Source: Nitratidesulfovibrio sp. (GTDB taxonomy: Bacteria; Desulfobacterota; Desulfovibrionia; Desulfovibrionales; Desulfovibrionaceae). From it: a DNA stretch of 64,000 nt. Positions 8,227-16,316 of the stretch are shown here, in pieces. The DNA is taken from positions 1 to 64,000 of the forward strand of contig NZ_JBDXXH010000006.1 of NCBI RefSeq assembly GCF_040373385.1, given 5' to 3'. Position 1 is the first letter of the stretch. Every line of letters begins with the position of its first letter. The notes beneath the pieces are model-generated. The model ran no database searches and was not told where the DNA came from. It worked only from the letters and a program-made list of their open reading frames with translations. The position numbers were made by a program, and so were the translations under genes.

Positions 8227-11200
8227 ATGCCGAACCGCGCCGTGCTCCGCGCCATTGCCCTCATGTTCCGCAGTCTGCCCCCATTCCGCCCGCAATCCGG
8301 CCTGCCGCGCGCCGCTGCCGCGCCCCGCCGTTCGTCCATGCTGCCTGCGGCACCGGCCCTGTGTCTGGCCCTATGCCTCTCCCTGACCGGGTGCGGCGCA
8401 GCCCCGGCCAAGCAGAAGTCGCTGCTGCTGCCGCAAGGGCCTTCCGTCACCCGCGCGGACCCCGGCTACATGCAGTGGCTGGAAAAGCAGTCGCTGCTGG
8501 GGGCAGGCGCGGAACTCTCGCGCGTGGTCTCCGGCAGCCAGCTTGGCTGGCGCTCTCCCACCCTGCCGCCCGACCCGGACAACCTGCTGCGCGCCGCAGA
8601 CACCTGGCTGCTGGTGCACCCCATGGCGCTCATCGCCGACGGCACCCCCTCGGCCTTTGCCATCCTGGCCCAGCCAAAGACGCAGGAACTGCTGCGCCGC
8701 GCCGGGGCGCGCGGGCTGTACATCGCTCCCTCCGGTGGTGCCGGAGCCATCTGGGCCTACGACCGCAGCGCCACCCTGACCGGCGACGACACCATCCAGC
8801 ACGGCTTTTCCGAGGCTGCGGGCAGCGACGACGAATACCTGCGCCTGCGCCGCCTTACCGACAACAACCGCATGCTGCTGGGCACCGACATCATCCCCGC
8901 CGCCACCGGCATGGGGCCGGACTTCTTTCTGGCCGCGCGCAACGTGCGCGAGTACCCCGGGGCCTACTGCCTGGTGGAAATTCCGCGCGACCTGTGGCCG
9001 TACATGCCCGCCAGCGCATCGGAATGGCAGGCCCGCCCGCTCACCCGTGCCCAGCACGACCTGCTGGCGGAAAAGGGGCTGCTGCCCGCGTCCCTCTCGC
9101 GCGACCTGCTGTCGTGGGCGCGGCCCGGCGGCTGGGCCGTCACCGGCGAGGTGCGCGGGGCCGACGGCACCCTGCGCCGCTGGGCCTACCGCCATGCCGG
9201 GCGCTACGACATGCCCGTGCTGCACTGGGACGACCCTTCCGCCGCCGCCCGGCGCATCCTGTCTTCCAGCATCATCCAGCAGATCGGCCTGCGCGGCATG
9301 GCCCTGACCGGCTTCCGGGTGGAACCCCTGACCGGGCTGGACCCGCTGCCCCGCGCCGCCCACGGCGACCCGAACCATGTTCCGGCCCTGGAACCCGCGC
9401 CCTCCGCCGCCCTGTCCCTGGGCCGCGAAACGCGCCGCTACGGCGGGTGGGCATGGCAACGCGACCGTCTGCCCCTGCCGCTGCTGGCCCGCACCCTGCA
9501 CGAATCCGCCGACGTGGCCGAAGATGCCGTCACCAGCCCCGCCGCCGAGCACGCCCTGCTTACCGGCGATGCGCGCCCCCTGCGCGCCCTGCTGGACGAC
9601 GCCCTGCGCCTTGGCATCGACATGCGCCGCCTGGTGCATGCCACCCCCGGTCCGGACGGCGTGGACTACGCCCTGCCCCAACTGGCCCCCGGCATGCTGC
9701 CACCCGGAGCAGCGGCGGGCGATGCCGCCCTTGCGGACGACATGCGTGCGGCCATGCGCGCGCGCGCGTCCCTGTGGGCGTCCACCATGCCGCTGGGCGG
9801 CGCAGGCGACGTGCTGCCCGTCACCGGGGCCGGTCTTGCCGCGCTGGGCGCCGGTTACAGTCATGCCGACGCGGCCAGGGCCGACGCGCGCGAAACCATC
9901 CGCCAGGGGCATCTGGCCCTGGTCTTTTTCAAGGCCATGCAGCCGGGCCTGCTGGTGCTGCACGGGCAGGACCTGGCCGGTGCCCTGCCGCTGGACTGGC
10001 ACGTCATGGCCGATTCCGAGGAGCGCTGGGACCCGGCGCTGGCCCCGCGCGGCGCGTACGCCCTGTACCGCACCGCCCGCACCACCGTGCTGACCAAACA
10101 GGGCATGCCCCGCGCCCCGGCGGCCTACCCCACGCCCGACGAACAACTGCACGACCCGCACTCGTTCCTCAACGGGGTGCACGCCATCACCGCCATGCGC
10201 GAACGCACCGGCATTGCCGCCGGACGCGTGGCCGCCCGCCTGCGCACGCAGGGACGCGGCTGCATCGCCCTGGCCGTGGAACTGCCCGGCGGGCGCGGCA
10301 TGGTGGTGGCCGTGACCAACTTCGGGCGCGAGGCCGTGACCGAGCGTCTGGACATGGCCGCCACGCCCAGGCTGCTGGAACTGTTCGGCGCGGGCAACCC
10401 CGCCGTGGACCTGAAGGAAGGCACCCCGCTGCCGCTGGAAGGCGGCCGCATGGTGCTGCACCTGAACCCGTGGGAAACCCGCGCCGTCCTGGTGGGGCGG
10501 GACGCTAGGTCCATCGGCGCGGCAACGGCGGCGGAACAGCCCAAGGGGCCGTTCGTGCCCGCCCGCGACGCCACGCCTATGCCGGTGGCCGCCCCCCCCG
10601 CGCCGACCAAGCCGGTGGTGGTGCCCCCTGTGCCAGCGCCCGTGCCGGAACTGACCATCCGCATCGCCCCGCCCGCCGGGGCCGAAGTCAGCCCCGCGCC
10701 TGCCACGCCGCAGGACGCCGCCACAAACGCTGTCACGGACGGCATGCCCGTCGGCACCGCTGGCACCAGCGACGGCGCGGCAGCAATGCCGGGCGTGCCG
10801 CCCGGCGTGGCCCCGGAAGCGCATGAACCGCTGCCCGATGCCCCCGTCGCACCGCCAGCGGACCTGACTCCCACGGAGCAGGCTCCCCTGCCTTCGGCCT
10901 CCGAACCGGTCCGGCTTGAACCGGTCCGGCTTGAACCGGCACCGCTCGAATCGGTGACGCCCGCGCCTGCTCCTGCGAATGATCCCCAGCCGGTACCGGA
11001 CCTTGTGCCCGAACCGTCGCCCGTGCCCACGCAACCCGTCCCCGATATGTCCCCCGCCGTACCGCATGACACGGGCGGCGAGGTGCGCGCGCCGGTCACG
11101 CCGCCGGAAATCCCGGCCCTGCCGGAACCGGTGGTTCCCCCTGCGGCCCATGCAACGCCGGAAGCAACGGCCCCGGCTCCCGAACCTGCCATCCTGACAC

Positions 11201-11517
11201 CGCCGACACCCCCGGCGGAATCCGCCGCCCCGGCCCCCCTGCCCCCCTCGGACACGACAGGCGGCCTCGTGCCGTACAAGTCGGTACGCCGCACCGCGCC
11301 GGAAACACTGGACGGCCCGATCGTTCCCGTTCCCCCTGCTTCCACTGCCCTTCCCGGCGGGGGCGACGGCGCGGCGGACAGCACCTCCACCTACAAGGCC
11401 CCCCTGCGAAAGGCCCCGGAAACCCTGGATGGCCCCATCACGGTGCCGCCGCTGCCCACTCCCCCGGCACCCCCCGCCGATCCGATGGCACCGGAATCCG
11501 GAACCGCCGCGCCATAG
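8227..11517 (+). CDS. Large lipoprotein with a degenerate GH13 (trehalose-synthase/amylase-like) domain and Pro-rich tail
   Basis: 1096 aa from the ATG at 8227, preceded by AAAGGAG. A basic N-region and hydrophobic stretch end in a lipobox LSLTGC (about residues 51-56), so the protein is probably a periplasmic or outer-membrane lipoprotein. Residues about 75-760 resemble GH13 trehalose-synthase-like TIM barrels: LLRRAGARGLYIAPSGGAGA, DDEYLRLRRLTDNNRMLLGT, NVREYPGAYCLVEIPRD and TSPAAEHALLTGDARPLR. Key sites look lost: the nucleophile region reads GFRVEP (Glu366 where GFRxD is expected) and the NHDE region reads TPGPDG (473-478). From about 760 the chain is Pro/Ala-rich and contains two related APETLDGPI motifs near the end. 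It is likely a non-catalytic carbohydrate-binding or structural protein. The domain call is from memory of motifs. Confidence 0.65.
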   Translation: MPNRAVLRAIALMFRSLPPFRPQSGLPRAAAAPRRSSMLPAAPALCLALCLSLTGCGAAPAKQKSLLLPQGPSVTRADPGYMQWLEKQSLLGAGAELSRVVSGSQLGWRSPTLPPDPDNLLRAADTWLLVHPMALIADGTPSAFAILAQPKTQELLRRAGARGLYIAPSGGAGAIWAYDRSATLTGDDTIQHGFSEAAGSDDEYLRLRRLTDNNRMLLGTDIIPAATGMGPDFFLAARNVREYPGAYCLVEIPRDLWPYMPASASEWQARPLTRAQHDLLAEKGLLPASLSRDLLSWARPGGWAVTGEVRGADGTLRRWAYRHAGRYDMPVLHWDDPSAAARRILSSSIIQQIGLRGMALTGFRVEPLTGLDPLPRAAHGDPNHVPALEPAPSAALSLGRETRRYGGWAWQRDRLPLPLLARTLHESADVAEDAVTSPAAEHALLTGDARPLRALLDDALRLGIDMRRLVHATPGPDGVDYALPQLAPGMLPPGAAAGDAALADDMRAAMRARASLWASTMPLGGAGDVLPVTGAGLAALGAGYSHADAARADARETIRQGHLALVFFKAMQPGLLVLHGQDLAGALPLDWHVMADSEERWDPALAPRGAYALYRTARTTVLTKQGMPRAPAAYPTPDEQLHDPHSFLNGVHAITAMRERTGIAAGRVAARLRTQGRGCIALAVELPGGRGMVVAVTNFGREAVTERLDMAATPRLLELFGAGNPAVDLKEGTPLPLEGGRMVLHLNPWETRAVLVGRDARSIGAATAAEQPKGPFVPARDATPMPVAAPPAPTKPVVVPPVPAPVPELTIRIAPPAGAEVSPAPATPQDAATNAVTDGMPVGTAGTSDGAAAMPGVPPGVAPEAHEPLPDAPVAPPADLTPTEQAPLPSASEPVRLEPVRLEPAPLESVTPAPAPANDPQPVPDLVPEPSPVPTQPVPDMSPAVPHDTGGEVRAPVTPPEIPALPEPVVPPAAHATPEATAPAPEPAILTPPTPPAESAAPAPLPPSDTTGGLVPYKSVRRTAPETLDGPIVPVPPASTALPGGGDGAADSTSTYKAPLRKAPETLDGPITVPPLPTPPAPPADPMAPESGTAAP

Positions 11518-11686
11518 GCAATCCCGGCCATTCCGCGCCACGACCAGTGCATCCAATCGCCGCCCCTTCGCGCGCCGCGCCAAGGGGCGGCATGTTTCCG
11601 GCCCTGCCTGCCACGCGCATGCCCGCCGCCGCATGGCATGCCACCCGTACGCGGTCGGTCGGCATGCATCATGCAAGGGCCGCACC

Positions 11687-13471
11687 ATGAACCACACCCA
11701 ATTCCTCGCCGACAACACCAAGGCCCTGGCCGCCGCGCAGCCCCAGTTGGCCGCGTGGCTGGCCGCAAACGCTCCCGCGCCCGAGACGCTGGCCCCCCGC
11801 CTGTGCTTGAACCGCTGGAACATGCTGGATGTCGAACTGGAGGACGGTCGTCGGTTGTTTGACGCCTTTCCGCCCCACTTCGCCTACCGGTCATGGCCCC
11901 CCACGGAACAGGCGGAGCGTTCGGCCACCATCATCGTGGGCGCCAACCTGGGCTACGGCATCAACCACATGCTGGAAAAGACGCCGCCCCGCCACCGGCT
12001 GCTGGTGGTGGAACCCGACCCGGCCATGCTCACCCTGTGCCTGGGACTGACGGATTACCGTCCGTTCATCGAATCGGGCAGGCTGACCTTCGTGGAGCCC
12101 CGGTTCGACGCGCTGGTGGCCGCCGTGCGCGGCTGCGACAAGCAGTTCCTGTTCGGGCGCATCCTGTTGCAGGCAGACCTGCCCAGCCAGCAGATCGGCC
12201 CCGCTTACGCCCACTGGATACGCATCTGCCGCGAGCAGCTGGACGCCCTGTCGGTGGAGCTTTCCACCCTGCGCCGCGCCCAGGACGTGATGGTGGGCAA
12301 CGAGCTTTCCAACTTCCGTCGCGCCCTGGCCGACGGCGACATGAAGTCGCTGCGCGGGGCGCTGGACGGGCTGCCCGCCATCATCGCGGGCGCCGGGCCT
12401 TCGCTGGCCGCATCGGCCCCGGCCGTGGCCCGGCTGGCCGACCGCGCGCTGGTCACGGCGGCGCTGCAAACCCTGCCCGCCATGCAGGCCGTGGGCATCC
12501 GCCCCGACCTTGCCCTGTGCATCGACTACAGCGACGGCATCTTTCGCGTGTACGACCGGCTGGACCCGGAATGGGCGCGCCACGTGCCGCTGATCTATTC
12601 CACCAAGGTCCAGCCCGAGGTGGTGCGCCGCTATCCCGGCCCCACGCTGCCGCTGTGGACCGTGGGCGGCATGGCCACCTTCATCGCGGGCAAGGACGAC
12701 CTGGTGCTGGACGCGGCGGGCAACGTCAGCGTGGCCCTGCTGCGCCTGCTGCACTGGATGGGTGCGGGCCGCATGGTGCTGGCCGGGCAGGACTTCGGCT
12801 GGCGGGGCGAGGCATCGCACGCCGCCGGGCACCACGCCGCCGCCATCACCGTGGGCACGCTGGACCTGCCGGGCCGCGACGGACCGGTACGCTCCACCCT
12901 GCCCTACGCCACGGCCCTGCGCGACATGGAACAGGACATCCGCACCCTGCAACTGGACGTGGTGAACCTGTACGGCGGCGGCGCGCTGATCCGGGGCGCG
13001 CGGGACATCACGCCCGATGCCATCGACCGCGAACTGCCGCCCCCGGCGGATTGCGGCAACACGGACGGCGGCGGCGCGGACGGTCGTGCCGACATTCTGG
13101 CGGGTTTCCGCCAGCGCCTGGACGCGGCCATGACCCCGTGCGAGCAGCCCCTGTTCGCCCCCCGCCTGCCGCAGTGGCGCACCTCGCTGCGCAATGCGCA
13201 GAAAAGGCTGGAAACCCTGTTCCGCAAGCCGGAACGCCACGGCGCGGAAATCGTCGAAATGCTGGGCCGGGTGCACTTCTACTTGCGCCAGGACCCCATC
13301 TGCACGCCGTACCTGTACAACGAGATCATGGACGTTTCCGGGCTGGTGCACGGGCGCGACCGCTTCGGCCTGTCGCAGATGACGGAATTCCGGCAGATTG
13401 CCCGGCGGGTGCTGGACAAGATCCGCCGCATCGACGAAGTGATGACCAGCGCGGGCCAGCAGGCTGCGTAG
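11687..13471 (+). CDS. MptE-like (DUF115) protein, motility-accessory-factor type
   Basis: 594 aa. Residues about 80-180 carry a nucleotide-binding-like segment (ATIIVGANLGYGINHMLEK, LLVVEPDPAMLTLCL). Residues about 225-400 contain AIIAGAGPSLAASAPAVARL, VTAALQTLPAMQAVGIRPDL and VLAGQDFGW, typical of the DUF115/MptE-like family that includes Campylobacter Maf proteins involved in flagellin glycosylation and archaeal 6-hydroxymethylpterin pyrophosphokinases. The ATG at 11687 is chosen because the conserved part starts soon after it; no strong Shine-Dalgarno is visible. No flagellin or sialic/pseudaminic-acid gene is nearby, so the acceptor is unknown. It precedes the DUF77 gene by 33 nt, probably as an operon. 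Confidence 0.8.
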   Translation: MNHTQFLADNTKALAAAQPQLAAWLAANAPAPETLAPRLCLNRWNMLDVELEDGRRLFDAFPPHFAYRSWPPTEQAERSATIIVGANLGYGINHMLEKTPPRHRLLVVEPDPAMLTLCLGLTDYRPFIESGRLTFVEPRFDALVAAVRGCDKQFLFGRILLQADLPSQQIGPAYAHWIRICREQLDALSVELSTLRRAQDVMVGNELSNFRRALADGDMKSLRGALDGLPAIIAGAGPSLAASAPAVARLADRALVTAALQTLPAMQAVGIRPDLALCIDYSDGIFRVYDRLDPEWARHVPLIYSTKVQPEVVRRYPGPTLPLWTVGGMATFIAGKDDLVLDAAGNVSVALLRLLHWMGAGRMVLAGQDFGWRGEASHAAGHHAAAITVGTLDLPGRDGPVRSTLPYATALRDMEQDIRTLQLDVVNLYGGGALIRGARDITPDAIDRELPPPADCGNTDGGGADGRADILAGFRQRLDAAMTPCEQPLFAPRLPQWRTSLRNAQKRLETLFRKPERHGAEIVEMLGRVHFYLRQDPICTPYLYNEIMDVSGLVHGRDRFGLSQMTEFRQIARRVLDKIRRIDEVMTSAGQQAA

Positions 13472-13504
13472 CGCCCGGACAAGCGACAGCCGCACGGAGG
13501 CATC

Positions 13505-13807
13505 ATGAGCGTTCTCGCCGAAATCGCCGTCTTTCCTATGGACAAGGGGGCCAGCGTCAGCCAGTGGGTGGCCCGCGTGCTGTCGGTCATTCAGGAAAGC
13601 GGCCTGCCCTACCAGCTGGGCCCCATGGGCACCACCATCGAAGGCGGCAGGGCCGAGGTCATGCAGGTGGCAGACCGCTGCCTGGCCGCGCTGGAAGCGG
13701 ACTGCGACCGGGTGTACATGACCCTGAAGGTGGACCTGCGCAAAGGCCCCGTGGGCCGCATGGCGGGCAAGGTGGCCTCCGTGGAGGCAAGGCTGGCCGA
13801 AAGTTGA
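13505..13807 (+). CDS. MTH1187/YkoF-type thiamine-binding protein (DUF77)
   Basis: 100 aa. MSVLAEIAVFPMDKGASVSQ, YQLGPMGTTIEGG and VYMTLKVDLRKGP match the small ferredoxin-like-fold DUF77 family, some of which bind thiamine or hydroxymethylpyrimidine. GGAGG lies 6 nt before the ATG. It ends in front of a strong terminator, and it shares the transcript with the MptE-like gene. There is no TPP-riboswitch signature or thi gene around it, so a thiamine role is inferred from the family only. Confidence 0.85.
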   Translation: MSVLAEIAVFPMDKGASVSQWVARVLSVIQESGLPYQLGPMGTTIEGGRAEVMQVADRCLAALEADCDRVYMTLKVDLRKGPVGRMAGKVASVEARLAES

Positions 13808-13837
13808 CCCCCGGTGCCAGAGATACGCCCGTCGCAA

Positions 13838-13884
13838 ACGACAACGGCCGCGCGGTGCTTGCCGCGCGGCCGTTTTGTCGTGCA
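13838..13884. terminator. Rho-independent terminator between convergent genes
   Basis: CGGCCGCGCGG (13845-13855) pairs with CCGCGCGGCCG (13862-13872), extended by ACGACAA/TTGTCGT across a 2-nt TT bulge. TTTTGT in the right arm supplies the T-tract. It serves the DUF77 operon and possibly the convergent MATE gene. Confidence 0.85.
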
Positions 13885-13956
13885 TCTCCGGGCTGTTGCA
13901 CACCGCCAGTCCGGGAAAAGGAAAGACGTGCGGTGCCTGCCGCACCCCGCGAAACC

Positions 13957-15426
13957 TCAGACCTCGCCGCCCCCTTCGGGAGCACCCGGCGCTGCGGGCA
14001 CATCGGGCAGCGGGTGCGCCGTTTCCACCAGCCGCAGCCGCTTCCACGCGCCGCGTCGAAAACGCAGCCACGACACCACGGCCAGCAGCAGGATGAACGC
14101 GGTGAACGCCGCCCACAGCGAGTTCAGGGTCATCAGGCCCGAGGCGCGCAGGGCCAGCGTGGGCAACACCAGCCAGACCACGCAGCCAAGCAGCATGTTC
14201 CACATGACGAACCACGTATCGCCCGCGCCCTTCAGCGCGCCGGTGTACACGATGGTCACCCCGTCCAGCAGACAGTACACGCACACGAAGCGCAGCAGCA
14301 CCACGCCCAGGTCGCGGATTTCGGCCTGTTGCGCGGTCATGGCCGCATCGTGCGCGCCGCCGCCCAGGAACAACCCGTACAGCGGGCCCGGCGCGCAGAA
14401 GAACAGCAGCGAAAGCGCGAACATCCAGGCCATGGCCACGTGCAGGGTACTGGACGTGACCCGCTCGGCCTCGGCGGGGTTGCCCCGCCCCATGGCCTGC
14501 CCCACCATGCTGCCCACGGCGATGTTCATGCCGATCATGGGCAGAAAGGCCACCATGTTGATGGAAAAGGTGATGTTGGTGGCAGCCAGCGCCGTTTCGC
14601 CCAGTTCACCCACCAGAAACACGAACCACGTCACCGAAAACAGTTCGGCAAACCCGTTGATGCCGCTGGGCAGGCCGTAACGGGCCATGCGGCGGAACAG
14701 TTCCGGCTCCAGTCCGCGCCCGCTCCACACCTTATAGTTCCGTTCATTGCGGGGGGTGAACACCATCCACACGAACAGCAGCGTGCCCACGCCCCACCCG
14801 GTGGCCGTGGCCAGGCCAGCCCCGGCAATGCCCATTTCGGGCAGGCCCCACACACCGTAGATCAGGGCGTAATCCAGCGGAATGTTCACCACCATGGCGA
14901 CCATGTTGGCGAACATCACCGGGCGGGTGCGCCCCTGCCCGGCAAAGAACCCGGCCAGGCAACTGTTGACCAGCGGCAGCACCGAGCCAGCCGTGAGCAT
15001 GCGGAAATAGGACACCTCGCCCGCCTGCACCCCCGGCGAATGACCGGCAAAGGCGAAGATGGCGGGCGCGGCGTACCACAAGAGGCCCATGCCCGCGCCA
15101 AAGGCCAGCGCCATGTACAGGCCCTGCCACAGGGCGGCCCCCACACGGCGCGGCGCGCCGGAACCGATGTACTGGGCAATGAACACCCCGGAATACCCGG
15201 TGATGCCCATGCAGGTGAGCAGGAACAGCAGATGCACCACGGCAGCCGGGGTGGCCGCCGCGATGGCCTCCACCGAGTAATGGCTCAGGAACAGCCGGTC
15301 GGTGAACTCCATGACCGTTGTGGAGGCCATGCTGGCCACCAGCGGCAGGCTGACGCCGAGCACCTCGCGGTACCCGCCCGGCGCGCTCCAGCGCGCGGCG
15401 ATGCCAGCCACCATTTTCGACAACAT
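13957..15426 (-). CDS. MATE-family multidrug/organic cation efflux transporter
   Basis: 489 aa with about 12 hydrophobic segments in two homologous halves. The first half opens with EVLGVSLPLVASMASTTVM and FTDRLFLSHYS; NIPLDYALIYG, PSGINGFAELF and MNIAVGSMVGQAMGRGN are MATE-like. The second half has DGVTIVYTGALKGAGDT, the usual repeat signature. The ATG at 15426 is preceded by GGAGG with 6-nt spacing; upstream in-frame codons add 21 polar residues and are not favoured. Predicted Na+ or H+ antiporter in the inner membrane. Substrate unknown. Confidence 0.9.
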   Translation of the reverse strand: MLSKMVAGIAARWSAPGGYREVLGVSLPLVASMASTTVMEFTDRLFLSHYSVEAIAAATPAAVVHLLFLLTCMGITGYSGVFIAQYIGSGAPRRVGAALWQGLYMALAFGAGMGLLWYAAPAIFAFAGHSPGVQAGEVSYFRMLTAGSVLPLVNSCLAGFFAGQGRTRPVMFANMVAMVVNIPLDYALIYGVWGLPEMGIAGAGLATATGWGVGTLLFVWMVFTPRNERNYKVWSGRGLEPELFRRMARYGLPSGINGFAELFSVTWFVFLVGELGETALAATNITFSINMVAFLPMIGMNIAVGSMVGQAMGRGNPAEAERVTSSTLHVAMAWMFALSLLFFCAPGPLYGLFLGGGAHDAAMTAQQAEIRDLGVVLLRFVCVYCLLDGVTIVYTGALKGAGDTWFVMWNMLLGCVVWLVLPTLALRASGLMTLNSLWAAFTAFILLLAVVSWLRFRRGAWKRLRLVETAHPLPDVPAAPGAPEGGGEV

Positions 15427-15698
15427 TTCATCCTCCGTGACGTACTGCCCGTATTGCGGAAAAGCCGTACCAAGTACCCTAGCGCACAAGAGGCGTCAAG
15501 GCACCCTGGCCGCGCGACACGGTACGTCGCATCCCCTGCAGGATGGAAGAGACAGACACTGGCCATGCCCATGCCGTGCACACCCGGCAACTGCCGGACC
15601 ACATCGGGTCGAAGCGGGCCGGGCCGCCCTGTTCGCGACACGCGGCGCGGGATGCTCGCGCCCTTCCCTTCACTGCGGTTTCGCCCTATAAGGCGGCG

Positions 15699-16316
15699 AT
15701 GCGTCAGCCATACCCCATCGCGCACCATTTGCTGTGCACCCTGCCGCTGCTGGCGCTGCTTGCGATATCCACCGTGTGCCTTGGCACCGGGGACGAGGTG
15801 ACCGCCCACTGGCGCGCCTGGCGGCACGCCAACCCCGATACGGCCAGCCTCGTCATGGTGCTGACCGACTGGGGCAACCCGGCCCTGTACGCGGTCTACG
15901 GCACGCTGTTCTGGCGCGGCCGACGCCGCCACGACCCGCGTACCGTGCGCTTCGTCCTTGCCTACGTGGCGGTGCAACTGCTGATTTCGTTCCTGCTCGT
16001 GCGGGTGATCAAGATCGCCGCCGGGCGCCCCCGGCCCGACGTGACGGGGCCATGGGTACCCTTTTCGTTCGACGGGCCGCACAATTCGCTGCCCTCCGGC
16101 CACACGGCGGAAATCGCCGGGGCCTGCCCGCCGCTGGCCATGCGCTGGAAGCACATGGCCGCATCCCTTGCCCTTGGCGGGTACGTGGCCGCCGTGGGCT
16201 ATTCGCGGGTGCTGCTGGGGCAACACCACGCCAGCGACGTATTGGCGGGGCTTCTGCTGGGCAGCCTTGCCGCCTTCATCATACACCGCATCACCCACAG
16301 GACCGCCCCCCTATGA
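15699..16316 (+). CDS. PAP2-family membrane phosphatase
   Basis: 205 aa. All three PAP2 motifs are present: KIAAGRPRP (about residues 105-113), PSGHT (about 132-136) and SRVLLGQHHASDV (about 168-180), with several hydrophobic segments. Such enzymes act on the periplasmic face on undecaprenyl pyrophosphate, lipid A phosphate or phosphatidyl phosphates. The last 4 nt (ATGA) overlap the start of the GT83 glycosyltransferase, so the two are translationally coupled. This points to lipid A or lipid-carrier modification, with phosphate removal beside sugar addition. Confidence 0.9.
   Translation: MRQPYPIAHHLLCTLPLLALLAISTVCLGTGDEVTAHWRAWRHANPDTASLVMVLTDWGNPALYAVYGTLFWRGRRRHDPRTVRFVLAYVAVQLLISFLLVRVIKIAAGRPRPDVTGPWVPFSFDGPHNSLPSGHTAEIAGACPPLAMRWKHMAASLALGGYVAAVGYSRVLLGQHHASDVLAGLLLGSLAAFIIHRITHRTAPL

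Noticed and set aside
8371..11823. Very long open frame on the minus strand opposite the lipoprotein gene
   Set aside because: Its translation is His/Gly/Arg-rich with no family motif. It mirrors the codon bias of the plus-strand gene, which has a lipobox, a Shine-Dalgarno and recognisable domains.
11893..15801. Long plus-strand open frame spanning the MptE-like, DUF77 and MATE genes
   Set aside because: It is a high-GC shadow frame; the three real genes it overlaps have clear family motifs and ribosome binding sites.
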